DNA of 64,000 nucleotides, from positions 1 through 64,000 of the forward strand of contig NZ_JAHHZM010000005.1 of the NCBI RefSeq assembly GCF_018642165.1, in the 5' to 3' direction. The position numbers and the translations under genes were made by a program. The DNA is from Echinicola shivajiensis (GTDB taxonomy: Bacteria > Bacteroidota > Bacteroidia > Cytophagales > Cyclobacteriaceae). Shown here one piece after another: positions 25,476-35,217 of this stretch (its first letter is position 1; each line of letters starts with the position of its first letter). The notes below the pieces were generated by a model, which made no database searches, was not told where the DNA came from, and saw only the letters and a program-made list of their open reading frames with translations.

Positions 25476-26390
25476 ATGATGCACTCTTTGCCCACTTTAC
25501 CATTGGAACCCTGGGAAAAAACTAAAAAGACCTTGCACTTGTATTTTCAAGTGGTGGGGAAAATTGCTTTAAAGTTAAATCCCTCAAGAAATCACTGGTG
25601 GCATATTACTCTCCATGTCACCGCAACAGGTTTGACAACGGCATCAATGCCAATGGATGACAGTGGGCGGTTGTTCGAAATAAATTTTGATTTTATCCAA
25701 CACCAACTGCAGGTAAGGACCTGCGATGGAGATAATAGAGGTTTTGATCTAAAAGATGGGTTGTCTGTGGCCTCGTTTAAAAAACAATTGTTTGGGATTT
25801 TAGATGAGTTAAAGGTCAAAGTGAAGATAGTGGATAAGCCTTATGATTTGGAGCCTGAAAAGTCTTTCGATCAGATAGAAGAATTTCATTTTTATAATAA
25901 AGAATCAGTTGAGAAGTATTGGGCTGTATTGAGATGGGTGGATAAGGTCTTTATTGAATTTAGTGCAGGTTTTTATGGTAAGCAGTGTCCTGTACATTTG
26001 TATTGGCACCATATGGATTTAGCAGTCACCCGCTTTTCTGGAAAAAAAGGGCCTGAAATGGATCCTTCAGCCAAAGCTTCTGATAAAGACGCCTATTCCC
26101 ATGAAGTTATCAGCTTTGGTTTTTGGGCAGGAGATGACATTGTTCGTGAGCCAGCATTTTATTCTTATACCTATCCCTCTCCCAAAGGTATAGATGAAGA
26201 ACCATTAGCGCCTGATTATGCTAGCTGGGTTGATAGTAATGGAAGTCCAATGGCATTTTTGTCCTATAACCTTCTTCAAAAAGAAGCCAACCCGAATGAT
26301 GTTTTATTGTCGTTTTTAAATAGTGCCTACCAAGCAGGAGCAAAAAGAGCTGGTTGGGATATCGCCAGTTTTACATATAAGCCTTTTTAA
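25476..26390 (+). CDS. DUF5996 family protein
   Basis: The product is 304 residues from the chosen start (MMHSLPTLPLEPWEKTKKTLH). The sequence follows the DUF5996 pattern: LYFQVVGKIALKLNPSRNHWWHITLHVTATGLTT, then FEINFDFIQHQL, and a conserved aromatic C-terminal half with FYGKQCPVHLYWHHMDLAVTRF. No catalytic motif is known for the family. A longer reading frame begins at 25443, but that start falls inside the upstream terminator. The second adjacent ATG (25479) is equally possible. Confidence 0.85.
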   Translation: MMHSLPTLPLEPWEKTKKTLHLYFQVVGKIALKLNPSRNHWWHITLHVTATGLTTASMPMDDSGRLFEINFDFIQHQLQVRTCDGDNRGFDLKDGLSVASFKKQLFGILDELKVKVKIVDKPYDLEPEKSFDQIEEFHFYNKESVEKYWAVLRWVDKVFIEFSAGFYGKQCPVHLYWHHMDLAVTRFSGKKGPEMDPSAKASDKDAYSHEVISFGFWAGDDIVREPAFYSYTYPSPKGIDEEPLAPDYASWVDSNGSPMAFLSYNLLQKEANPNDVLLSFLNSAYQAGAKRAGWDIASFTYKPF

Positions 26391-26607
26391 ATCCTTGGTT
26401 TTTCCTCGGAAATTATTTGAAAATGGTATCAGGAATAAGGGATGTGTTGTTATGGATAATTTGGTGTTAGCTTTTGTCAATATTGAAAATAGTAAAAGAA
26501 TACCTTAGGTGCAGAATCACTCAAATAAGCAAGTTGAGGTCATTCTTGTTGGTGTTTTTTATGTATGATGCTTTTTTGTCAAAACCAACTTAATGGTTTT
26601 TTCTAAT

Positions 26608-27213
26608 TTATGGATTTGGTGTTACTTCTTTTTGAAGCAAATCATAAACTTGACCTTTGAAGAACCCCAGCTTTTGGTTGTACGTTTTTTCATCATCAAT
26701 CATGGATAGGTAATAGTAAGCGCCTTCTACCACCACGAAAATTTGTTCTGCTAAAAGCTCGGTGTCTTTTTCCTTCAAATTTTCATCCATGTCGAGAATC
26801 TCCTTTAAGGATTTCCTGAGTTTTTCATGGAGTTTTCTATATTCCTTTTTGATTACCTTGTTCCTGAATATAAGTGCAAAGCAGCTATAAAATACGCCGT
26901 CATCAAACAGTTGGTTCCAATCTCTGGAAAATAACCTATCAACGAAAGCCTTCGGGTCAATCTCCTCTTGGTTGTCTTTTAGCTCTTCTATTTTGGGCTT
27001 GTAAATCAATAAATATTGGTCAAGGATATAAGATATTAAATTTAAAATAAGATTGTCCTTGGTCGGAAAGTAATGCATTACCAAGCTTGGAGGGATTCCT
27101 AAATGTTTTCCGATTTTAGCAATAGAAGTGTTTTCCAACCCGTTTTCTTTGGCTAAATAATAAAAGCCTTCTATAATCTCTTTTTTACGGGTTTCCGATA
27201 TTTTGTTTTTCAT
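26608..27213 (-). CDS. TetR/AcrR family transcriptional regulator
   Basis: The 201-residue protein has an N-terminal TetR helix-turn-helix (KKEIIEGFYYLAKENGLENTSIAKIGKHLGIPPSLVMHYFPTKDNLI) and an all-helical ligand/dimer domain. It is divergent from the metallophosphoesterase gene. A 16-bp inverted repeat (27296-27311) between them is also found before susC (29031-29046). I infer autoregulation and control of the phosphoester locus. The ligand is unknown; a released alcohol or phosphoester is possible. Confidence 0.88.
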   Translation of the reverse strand: MKNKISETRKKEIIEGFYYLAKENGLENTSIAKIGKHLGIPPSLVMHYFPTKDNLILNLISYILDQYLLIYKPKIEELKDNQEEIDPKAFVDRLFSRDWNQLFDDGVFYSCFALIFRNKVIKKEYRKLHEKLRKSLKEILDMDENLKEKDTELLAEQIFVVVEGAYYYLSMIDDEKTYNQKLGFFKGQVYDLLQKEVTPNP

Positions 27214-27295
27214 TATTATTATAGTGTTATTACAAAGTTAATTGAAATGTTTTTGCTTTCAAATTTCTTTGAATTGACTTTTTTAGTATATAATT

Positions 27296-27311
27296 TTGAA
27301 TGGTTGTTCAA
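27296..27311. promoter_or_regulatory. Candidate TetR operator, tetR side
   Basis: TTGAATGGTTGTTCAA is an inverted repeat TTGAA-N6-TTCAA of the size typical for TetR-family operators. It matches the site at 29031-29046 at 13 of 16 positions, with the same spacing. It lies between tetR and the metallophosphoesterase gene. Confidence 0.55.
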
Positions 27312-27464
27312 TATTTGAATATAGTCTCAAAATTTTACTATAAAAATGTTTTGGGACTTTTTAGGCTTTTTGAATACCATAAGGCCATGATATTTAAAAA
27401 CACTTTCATTTTTGGCGGTTCTTGATTATTTAAAATTAGGCGCTTTAATAATAAACAATATGTT

Positions 27465-28364
27465 ATGAAAAGGAGGAGCTTTTTGTTTAAATCTGCAACG
27501 GTTGCAGCAAGTTGTGCTGTTCCAGTGGTAGCCAAAGCAGAGAAGAAAAAAGATAAACCGGTTTTGACGGTAGCTCATATTACAGATGTGCATATCCAGC
27601 CCGGAAATAATATTTTGGAAAGAGCAAAAGAATGGATGGAATTGGTGAAGGCGCACAAACCTGATTTTTTCCTTAATGGAGGAGATACTATTATGGATGT
27701 TTCTTATGAGGGGAAAACTAGGGAAGATGCATTGGAACAATGGGCTGAATGGGATAAGCTCACTGAAGAAATTAGAGATTATGAAATTTTTAGCTGCATT
27801 GGTAATCATGATTGTTGGTGGGATGTGCCCTCCGAAGATGATGAAATGTATGGAAAGCCTTACGTTCAGCAACGTCTGGGAATTCCCAATAACTATTATA
27901 GTTTCACTAAAGGAGGTTGGCATTTTATTATTCTTGATAGTAATCATAAAGGAGTGAGTTTGGGTGAAGAACAAATGGCTTGGTTAGAAAAAGAGCTGGA
28001 GAATCTTCCTGCAAATACCCCTACTTTATTAATGTCTCACTATCCTATTACTTCCATAACCAATTCCTTGGTTGGGGGACAACATAGTGACCACAAAGAA
28101 TTGAAAAAATTATTCTATAAGCACAAGGATAAGGTGAAGGCTTGCCTAAGTGGCCACCAGCATATGCTGGATCGGGTTTGGTACAATGGCGTGAGTTATT
28201 TCTGCAATGGCTCTTTGAGCGGTTTTTGGTGGGGCAAAGGTGATGAGCAATCAGCTGGTCCGCAATTTTATCTTGAAACCCCTCCGGGTTATGCGATCTT
28301 GAAACTTTATGCTGATGGTAGATTGGAAAATGAATATTATGCGCTTACAGAGCCATATGAATAG
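27465..28364 (+). CDS. Exported metallophosphoesterase
   Basis: The 299-residue protein has a Tat-like signal (KRRSFLFKSATVAASCAVP, cut near 25) and a calcineurin-type fold: D41 and H43 (DVHIQPG), D74 (GGDT), N114/H115 (GNHDCWWD), SHYPI and GHQH. It would cleave phosphomono- or diesters with two metal ions in the periplasm. Such enzymes include glycerophosphodiesterases and purple-type phosphatases, but the substrate is not fixed by sequence. It lies between tetR and the SusC/SusD genes and is followed by a terminator, so it has its own transcript. Confidence 0.9.
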   Translation: MKRRSFLFKSATVAASCAVPVVAKAEKKKDKPVLTVAHITDVHIQPGNNILERAKEWMELVKAHKPDFFLNGGDTIMDVSYEGKTREDALEQWAEWDKLTEEIRDYEIFSCIGNHDCWWDVPSEDDEMYGKPYVQQRLGIPNNYYSFTKGGWHFIILDSNHKGVSLGEEQMAWLEKELENLPANTPTLLMSHYPITSITNSLVGGQHSDHKELKKLFYKHKDKVKACLSGHQHMLDRVWYNGVSYFCNGSLSGFWWGKGDEQSAGPQFYLETPPGYAILKLYADGRLENEYYALTEPYE

Positions 28365-28402
28365 GAATTAAGAAATTAATTTAGATGAGTGTTGTTTGTT
28401 TG

Positions 28403-28437
28403 AAAAAGCCACCCGAAATGATGAGGGGCTTTTTTTG
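28403..28437 (+). terminator. Terminator of the metallophosphoesterase gene
   Basis: An AAAAAGCC / GGCTTTTT stem with partial inner pairing is followed by TTTTTTT. Confidence 0.75.
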
Positions 28438-29030
28438 TCCCCTTTATTAGCGGAAGATTTGCGAAATATATTTCCTGAGATTTATTGGGCAATTATTTTT
28501 AAGGTATTGAAAATGGTGTACGTGACTAAATAATAATTCAGACCATCTTTCTTGCTGGAAACTTCCCCAATCGGCCTTTAACCATTCTTTTTTAAGTTTT
28601 TATCAAAGCTATTTAGGGCACTTTAGTTGGTTATGGCTGTACTTTCCTGACTCTTTACCCTTAAATGTCTGGATTTCTAGTTTTAGGGCTTTTTGATGCT
28701 ATGTATTTTGCTGGTAATTAGTTGGTTAATATTTTTTTAAGATTGAATGGTTTTCAAGGATTTTAATAGGAGTGATTATTTTAATGTTAACTACTTATTA
28801 AGGTGCTTTGAATTAAGTAAGCTTTCATTTCGTTGTGAAAGTTTTGAAAAAATATAATTGGGGATCTGAATATTTTGTGTCCATTACTTTCTAATTAATG
28901 GACCTATATTTTATTCTATAAATCTCCTTCTTGTATTTGGTGTAAACTCATCTTTTTAGTGTTAAACGTCTGTTATTAGTTTATGAAATATTGATAAATT
29001 CTTTTGGATATTAAAATACAATATTTAATA

Positions 29031-29046
29031 TTGAATGAATGTTCAG
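29031..29046. promoter_or_regulatory. Candidate TetR operator, susC side
   Basis: TTGAATGAATGTTCAG (TTGAA-N6-TTCAG) lies 86 bp before susC and resembles the site at 27296-27311. The palindrome CAATATTTAATATTG ends in the first bases of this site. Confidence 0.55.
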
Positions 29047-29131
29047 TAAAATAAACTTAGATGAAAATGCTTCATGGATGCTTATTTTACCCTAAACCCA
29101 TAATTACAATTTCATTTTAAATCAATTATCT

Positions 29132-32100
29132 ATGAAACATTATTTACGAATACCTTCAAGTTATGGAAGGTGTGCAAAGAAATTAAGCTTAGTGCTCCTG
29201 ATGATGAGTATCAGCTTTGTTTCGTTTGCACAAAGACAAATGACAGGAACGATAACTGACGCCAGTTCAGGTTCGACTTTGCCAGGTGTTTCTGTTCTTG
29301 TGAAAAATTCACAAACCGGGACTGTCACTGATTTGGATGGGAATTATTCCATTACTGTGCCATCAGAGACAGCTGTTTTGGTATTTTCTTTTATTGGATA
29401 CAAATCCGTGGAAATTCCAGTGCGTGGCAAGACCATTATTGATATAAGTTTGGAAGAGGAAGAGACTTTGCTAGAGCAAGTTGTCGTGGTGGGGTATGGA
29501 ACCCAGAAAAAAATAAATGTAACAGGTGCAGTTGATCAGATTTCCGGTAAAGATATTGTTGATAGGCCCATCGCAAATGTTGTTCAAGGTTTGCAAGGGG
29601 TGAGTCCTGGTTTGAATATAACCTATGCAGGAGGAAAGCCTGGTTCAATTCCTAATATTAATATCCGTGGTTTTACATCCATCAATGGAGGTGGACCTTT
29701 GGTAGTGATAGATGGTGTGGCCGGTAGTTATGATGATTTGCTTCGATTAAATCCTTCTGATATAGAATCTTATTCTGTTTTGAGAGATGCCGCTTCTTCG
29801 GCAATTTATGGGGCTAGAGCAGCTTTTGGGGTGATACTAATTACAACAAAAAAAGGTGCGGAAGGTAAACAACAAATTTCTTATAGGAATTATTTTGCAT
29901 GGGGTAGACCTACAGTATTGCCTGAACCTGTTACAGATCCTTATATATATTCAAGGGTATTGGAAACTGCAACGGACAACACTCCTTGGGATTATGTAAA
30001 CTATTCTGATGCGCACTATCAATGGGCTAAGGAGCGTTCCGAAGATCTATCTCTTCCAGATACCAGAATTGACCCAAATAATCCTAATCGTTGGGCCTAT
30101 ATGGGAAGCAATGATTGGTATGATTACTTCTTCAATTCATCCAGCCTTTCCACCAATCACAGTTTGTCAATTAGTGGAAGTAGTGGAGGAAAGATGCCTA
30201 TTGGCTACTATCTCTCTGGGGATTATACAAGTGAAAACGGACTGAATAAATTGGCCCCTGATTATTGGGATCGATATGGCCTGAGAGCAAGAATTACAGC
30301 TTCTCCTTTGGAATGGTTAAAGCTGGACAATAACCTTAATATTTATCAAACTGAAAGAGCAGATCCGACAAATAGTATCACAGATATCTATTATTTGCAG
30401 CCTACTGATGTAGCTAAAAACCCAGATGGTACTTGGGCAAATACAGGAGCTGGCCGTTTAGCTGCAAGACTGACTGATGGTGGCAGAAATCAGGAGGATA
30501 TGTTTGGTTTTAGGAATGTATTCAGAGCAGTAGGTTCTTTCTTGAATGGCGACCTTACGGTAACGGGTAATGCCAGTTTCAAAAGAGAGCAATGGACTTA
30601 TCACTGGGATAGAAAGAAATTTGATATTGGATTTGGACCTGATGATGTGAGAACCGAAGGTGGAGATGGTTCTGTGATTGAAAGAAATGGGACTTTGATG
30701 AATACCATTTTCGATCTTTATGGGAATTACAATAAGAAGTTCGGGGATCATAGTTTTGGCATCCTTGCTGGATACAACCAAGAAAGCTATTCGTATTCTT
30801 CCATTGAATCTGAGAGAAGAGTGCTGATTTCTTCAACCTTACCATATATTGGTTTGACCACTGGTGATTCTTTTATTACACCTTCATACAGTGCTTATGC
30901 TACTAGGAGTGTTTTTGGCAGGGCCAATTATTCCTTTAAAGAACGCTATATCTTAGAATTTAATGGTCGTTATGATGGGTCTTCCAGATTTCCTAGTAAT
31001 AATAGATGGGGATTCTTCCCTTCAGCATCTTTGGCTTGGATAATCAGTGATGAGCCTTTCTTCAAAGGGCTGAATTCTACCGTTCCGACCTTCAAACTTA
31101 GAAGTTCTTATGGTAGTCTAGGTAATCAGAATGTGTCCAACTTTGGATATATTCAATCATTGCCAACGGGCTTGTCTGGCTACTTAATCGATGGTGAAAG
31201 AAGGACAGTGATTTCATCTAGCCCATCATTGGCTGTAGATCCTAATTTATATACCTGGGAGGAAGTTATTACGACGAATTTTGGTCTTGATTTAGGTTTG
31301 TTTAATGATAAGTTGACGGGAACTTTTGATTATTTCTTTAGGGATACCAAGGGAATGTTGACCGATCCAGTTGAACTTCCAGGTGTTTTGGGGACTAGTC
31401 CTCCTAAGCAAAATGCGGCTGACTTGAGGACGGAAGGTTTTGAGCTTTCTTTGGGCTACAGAACCCAGTTCGGAGATATTTCGGATCCTGTTAATTTTAA
31501 TATCAAAGCAGTACTTTCTGATTCAAGGTCTCACATCACCAGATTCCAAAATGAAAACAGATTACTTTCCAATTGGAGAGAAGGTCAGGAAGTGGGAGAA
31601 ATTTGGGGATTAAAGAACGATGGATTTTTTAAATCTACAGATGAAATAGAAGCATTGGATCAATCTTCAATTGTTCCTTGGGGAGCCTTGGATATTGTAC
31701 CTGGCTGGCCTAAATACCAAGATTTAAATGGAGATGGTAAAATAGAAAGGGGCCAAACTGAAAATGATCCAAAAGACTTAAGTGTGATTGGTAATAGCAC
31801 CTCTCGCTATCGTTATGGGCTAAACCTTAATATGGATTGGCACGGATTTGATTTGTCAGTATTCCTTCAGGGGGTTGGCAAAAGAGATTATTATCCAACT
31901 CATTATTTGTTCTGGGGACCATATCAACAGCCATATGCCAATGTTTATCCTTGGAACTTGGATTTTTACAGAGGAGAGGCTGATAGCGATGCATTGAGAG
32001 CCCAACATTCTCAGTCCTATATTGATGCAGGTTTGGCAGATGCCAATACAGATTCAGAATTCCCTGTTCTACAATCATGGTTAGCTGATGCCAATTATGG

Positions 32101-32365
32101 TGCGGGTTTGGATATTCCTCAAACCCAATACTTGCAGAATGCGGCATATTTAAGGATCAAAAATATAACCGTTGGATATACCTTGCCTGAATCACTTACT
32201 CAGCGAATCAAGGTGGATAGAATCAGGGTATTTGCTACTGGAGAAAACTTATATGAATTTTCTTCTATCAAGAAGTTTGTGGATCCGGAAGCGGTCAATG
32301 CCGGCAGCAGTTGGGCTTATCCTTTCCAGAGAAAAATTTCCTTTGGGGTAAATATCGATTTGTAA
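29132..32365 (+). CDS. SusC/RagA-type TonB-dependent outer membrane transporter
   Basis: The 1077-residue protein has a signal peptide (about 1-34, SFVSFAQ), a CarboxypepD-regulatory-like domain (36-110, GTITDASSGSTLPGVSV), a TonB-box region VVVVGYGTQKK (116-126), a plug with the ITTKKG motif, and a 22-strand barrel ending FQRKISFGVNIDL. There is no N-terminal STN domain, so it is not a sigma/anti-sigma transducer type. With SusD, which follows after 19 bp, it forms a lidded import complex. The enzymes downstream suggest an organic phosphate substrate rather than a glycan. Confidence 0.95.
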   Translation: MKHYLRIPSSYGRCAKKLSLVLLMMSISFVSFAQRQMTGTITDASSGSTLPGVSVLVKNSQTGTVTDLDGNYSITVPSETAVLVFSFIGYKSVEIPVRGKTIIDISLEEEETLLEQVVVVGYGTQKKINVTGAVDQISGKDIVDRPIANVVQGLQGVSPGLNITYAGGKPGSIPNINIRGFTSINGGGPLVVIDGVAGSYDDLLRLNPSDIESYSVLRDAASSAIYGARAAFGVILITTKKGAEGKQQISYRNYFAWGRPTVLPEPVTDPYIYSRVLETATDNTPWDYVNYSDAHYQWAKERSEDLSLPDTRIDPNNPNRWAYMGSNDWYDYFFNSSSLSTNHSLSISGSSGGKMPIGYYLSGDYTSENGLNKLAPDYWDRYGLRARITASPLEWLKLDNNLNIYQTERADPTNSITDIYYLQPTDVAKNPDGTWANTGAGRLAARLTDGGRNQEDMFGFRNVFRAVGSFLNGDLTVTGNASFKREQWTYHWDRKKFDIGFGPDDVRTEGGDGSVIERNGTLMNTIFDLYGNYNKKFGDHSFGILAGYNQESYSYSSIESERRVLISSTLPYIGLTTGDSFITPSYSAYATRSVFGRANYSFKERYILEFNGRYDGSSRFPSNNRWGFFPSASLAWIISDEPFFKGLNSTVPTFKLRSSYGSLGNQNVSNFGYIQSLPTGLSGYLIDGERRTVISSSPSLAVDPNLYTWEEVITTNFGLDLGLFNDKLTGTFDYFFRDTKGMLTDPVELPGVLGTSPPKQNAADLRTEGFELSLGYRTQFGDISDPVNFNIKAVLSDSRSHITRFQNENRLLSNWREGQEVGEIWGLKNDGFFKSTDEIEALDQSSIVPWGALDIVPGWPKYQDLNGDGKIERGQTENDPKDLSVIGNSTSRYRYGLNLNMDWHGFDLSVFLQGVGKRDYYPTHYLFWGPYQQPYANVYPWNLDFYRGEADSDALRAQHSQSYIDAGLADANTDSEFPVLQSWLADANYGAGLDIPQTQYLQNAAYLRIKNITVGYTLPESLTQRIKVDRIRVFATGENLYEFSSIKKFVDPEAVNAGSSWAYPFQRKISFGVNIDL

Positions 32366-32384
32366 TTAAGAACTGATTAAGATT

Positions 32385-34178
32385 ATGAAAAAATATATAA
32401 TTGCTATGAGCGCAATGTTGGCATTGGGTTCATGTAACGAGGATTTTCTGGATAAATATCCTCAAACCTCCGTTGCACCAGACGCTTTTTTCAAAAGTGG
32501 TGAAGATTTGGAACTATATGTAAATGGCTTATTGTCTCTTGAAAGCCCTTGGAGTGCCTACCTTGGAGACCAGAGCAGTGATAATATGGCCACCACAGCT
32601 GCTGTTGAAATTAAAAGTATGATGACAGGCAGTCCAAGTTCCCAAACCATTACTGGAGGCTGGAGCTGGGGTAGGTTAAGAGATATCAATTATTTCTTGG
32701 ATAATTATGAACAGGCAGAAGCATCTGAAGAAACTAAGGCACATTTTGCTGGATTAGCGAGGTACTACAGGGCCCAGTTTTATTTTGAGATGGTAGGACG
32801 ATATTCAGATGTCCCTTGGTATGAGATTACCTTGAACCCTTCGGATGAAGAGCTTTATAAAGCACGTGACCCGAGGGAAATGGTCATGGAGATGGTGATG
32901 GAGGATTTGGCCTATGCTGCAGCCAATGTGAGAGAATCTGTTCCTAGTGGTACCCCAGATGTTTGGGCGGTGAAAGCTTTCTTTGCCAGGGCTGCGCTTT
33001 ATGAAGGGACTTACAGAAAATACCATAGTGAGTTAGGATTGGAGAATTCTGCCAATGGATTCCTTGAAAAAGCCAGGGATATTTCCAAGGAGATCATTGA
33101 TTCAGGTAATTTCTCTATCTACACTACAGGTAATCCAGAAGCAGATTACTTAAGGTTGTTTGACAGTCAGGTTTTATTTGGGAATCCAGAAGTCATCTTG
33201 GTCAATGCTTATGACAACGCCAAAAGTAGAGGAGGTTTTGATGGCGGAACTGTTTTTGGTGATTATGAACAGTCTCCATCCAAGGATTTAGTGATGAGTT
33301 ACTTAATGGCAGATGGCAGCCGTTTTACCGATATTCCAGGTCATGAATCCATGGGCTATGTGGAAGAATTCCAAAATAGGGATCCGCGTTTGACACAAAC
33401 ATTGGTATATCCTGGATGGGTTCGTCGTGCTGAACCAAGTCCGTATATTCAGAATCTCAGCAAAAACTTCACAGGTTATCATCAATTGAAAGGCTATGCA
33501 AACACTGTTGATTATGACGATCAAAGAGGGATGGATTTTCCTGTTTACCGCTACGCGGAAATATTGTTGACTTATGCAGAAGCTAAAGCAGAATTGAATG
33601 AACTTACCCAAGGCGACTTGGATGTATCCGTCAATTTGCTTCGTGAGCGCGTAAATCTTCCAGGTCTTGATATGGTAGCGGCCAATGCTAATCCTGACAG
33701 TTTCTTGGCGTCAAAATATCCTAATTTGACTGGATCAAATCAAGGAGTGATTTTGGAGATCAGGAGAGAAAGAAGGATAGAGTTTGCTATGGAGGGTTTT
33801 CGATATGATGACCTGATGAGATGGCATGCAGGCAAATTACTTGAAAATATTCCTGAGGGGATGTACTTTGCCGGACTGGGGAAATATGATATGACTGGCG
33901 ATGGTGTAGAAGATATTATTTTGGTCAGTAAGGACACGGATATCCCAACTGGTGATGCAAAAGAGAAAAATAGTTTAGGGGAAACCCTTATCTACTATAA
34001 GGCAGGCTATATGGGTGAAAGTGTGGATGTTTATTTGAAAGACGGAGAGAACGGTGGTAATATGGAGACTGAAACCAAAGAAAGAAGCTTTGTTGAACCT
34101 AAGTATTATTATCGTCCAATCCCAATCCAACAAGTTACGCTTAATCCAAATCTAGAACAGATATTTGGTTGGGAGTAA
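32385..34178 (+). CDS. SusD/RagB-type surface lipoprotein
   Basis: The 597-residue protein has lipid-attached Cys at 17 (ALGSCNEDFL); the C-N-E-D start fits the acidic surface-export signal of Bacteroidota lipoproteins. It has the SusD helical TPR-like fold (FKSGEDLELYVNGLL, YYRAQFYFEMVGRYSDVPW, FPVYRYAEILLTYAEAKAELNE, ILEIRRERRIEFAMEGFRYDDLMRW) and the typical C-terminus (RPIPIQQVTLNPNLEQ). It captures the ligand above the SusC barrel. It pairs with the SusC gene directly upstream. Confidence 0.95.
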   Translation: MKKYIIAMSAMLALGSCNEDFLDKYPQTSVAPDAFFKSGEDLELYVNGLLSLESPWSAYLGDQSSDNMATTAAVEIKSMMTGSPSSQTITGGWSWGRLRDINYFLDNYEQAEASEETKAHFAGLARYYRAQFYFEMVGRYSDVPWYEITLNPSDEELYKARDPREMVMEMVMEDLAYAAANVRESVPSGTPDVWAVKAFFARAALYEGTYRKYHSELGLENSANGFLEKARDISKEIIDSGNFSIYTTGNPEADYLRLFDSQVLFGNPEVILVNAYDNAKSRGGFDGGTVFGDYEQSPSKDLVMSYLMADGSRFTDIPGHESMGYVEEFQNRDPRLTQTLVYPGWVRRAEPSPYIQNLSKNFTGYHQLKGYANTVDYDDQRGMDFPVYRYAEILLTYAEAKAELNELTQGDLDVSVNLLRERVNLPGLDMVAANANPDSFLASKYPNLTGSNQGVILEIRRERRIEFAMEGFRYDDLMRWHAGKLLENIPEGMYFAGLGKYDMTGDGVEDIILVSKDTDIPTGDAKEKNSLGETLIYYKAGYMGESVDVYLKDGENGGNMETETKERSFVEPKYYYRPIPIQQVTLNPNLEQIFGWE

Positions 34179-34269
34179 TATAAAAGTCAATATTGATTAT
34201 TATTAAATCCAAATGGCTTTGCCTTAATTATGGCAAGCCATTTGGTGTTTCATTATAAGCTCCAAAAAT

Positions 34270-35217
34270 ATGTTGTCAAGCAGATGTTTTTTCCTTTTTT
34301 TGATTGGCCTTACCCCATTTTTTGGATATGCTCAAGAAGAGAAAGAAGACTTAGAATTTTCCGTGATGGTATGGAATATATGGCATGGGGGAAAGAGTGA
34401 ATCTATTGGTAGAGATGGAGTGGAGGATGTCATAGCTATAATTGAAGCCTCTGAATCAGATATTATCTTGATGATTGAAACATATGGTTCAGGAAAGCGC
34501 GTTGCAGATGCTTTGGGTTATCATTATCATTTAATAGCCAAGCCGGGCACAGTCTTGGATGATCCTGCGATCAATCTTTCCATTATAAGTAGATTTCCTT
34601 TTGGAGAAAGAGTTGATTTTTATAATTACTTCAATGTTGGAGGAATTGAAATCCAATTATCCGAACAGGAAAAAATCTTGGTTTTTGATACCTGGTTAAA
34701 TTACCAGCCTTGGCATGATCAGCCTCATTTAATGGAGAAAAGCTCAGAGGAATTGGTGGGTTGGGAAAGATCTGGCATCAGAACCAAAGAGGTAGGGACC
34801 ATTTTAGGGTATTTACAGCCCTACCTTCAAAATACCAGTGAACTACCTTTGATCCTAGGAGGTGATTTTAATGTTTGGTCACATTTGGACTGGACAGAAA
34901 AGACGAAAGATATTCATGGTGGTAAAGTGGTTCCATGGTGGACTACGAGGCAATTCGAAAATGCAGGTTTAAAAGATAGTTTCAGGGAAATAAATCCCGA
35001 TCCCAAAAAATACCCTGGGATTTCATGGGGCATGCCCCATAAAAAAGACGATCATCGGATAGATTATTTGTTATATAAGAGTAAACGGTTAAAAACCATT
35101 TCGTCAGAAATACATAAAGTCGATTATAATCAACCATTAAAATTTAGGGGAAAAACATATAACTACCCTTCGGACCACGGGTTTGTGTGGGCCAAGTACA
35201 AACTGATAAAGAAATGA
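34270..35217 (+). CDS. Endonuclease/exonuclease/phosphatase-fold hydrolase, exported
   Basis: The 315-residue protein has a signal peptide (1-21, FGYAQ) and an EEP domain: VMVWNIWHGGK, IIMLIET-like ILMIETYG, LILGGDFNVWSHLDW and a C-terminal SDHGFVWAKYKL with the catalytic His. Family members include DNase I, sphingomyelinases and inositol-polyphosphate 5-phosphatases; all cleave phosphodiester or phosphoester bonds with Mg2+. The next gene starts inside its stop codon (ATGA), so the two enzymes are made together. Confidence 0.9.
   Translation: MLSSRCFFLFLIGLTPFFGYAQEEKEDLEFSVMVWNIWHGGKSESIGRDGVEDVIAIIEASESDIILMIETYGSGKRVADALGYHYHLIAKPGTVLDDPAINLSIISRFPFGERVDFYNYFNVGGIEIQLSEQEKILVFDTWLNYQPWHDQPHLMEKSSEELVGWERSGIRTKEVGTILGYLQPYLQNTSELPLILGGDFNVWSHLDWTEKTKDIHGGKVVPWWTTRQFENAGLKDSFREINPDPKKYPGISWGMPHKKDDHRIDYLLYKSKRLKTISSEIHKVDYNQPLKFRGKTYNYPSDHGFVWAKYKLIKK

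Larger units (their letters stand above)
28365..29131. other. Intergenic region before susC, 767 bp
   Basis: It contains the metallophosphoesterase terminator (28403-28437), a 15-bp palindrome CAATATTTAATATTG directly before the putative TetR operator (29031-29046), and AT-rich DNA. No gene is supported. The length suggests a long leader or a regulatory region for the SusC operon. Confidence 0.65.

Noticed and set aside
26323-26508. 61-residue ORF overlapping the end of the DUF5996 gene
   Set aside because: It is out of frame with a real gene and lacks any recognisable feature.
27426-27974. 182-residue open frame antisense to the metallophosphoesterase
   Set aside because: The plus-strand gene has all catalytic motifs, and the antisense frame has none.
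35187-35213. Longer start for the NPP-type phosphodiesterase
   Set aside because: The nine extra residues precede a clear signal peptide that starts at the ATG overlapping the previous stop codon.
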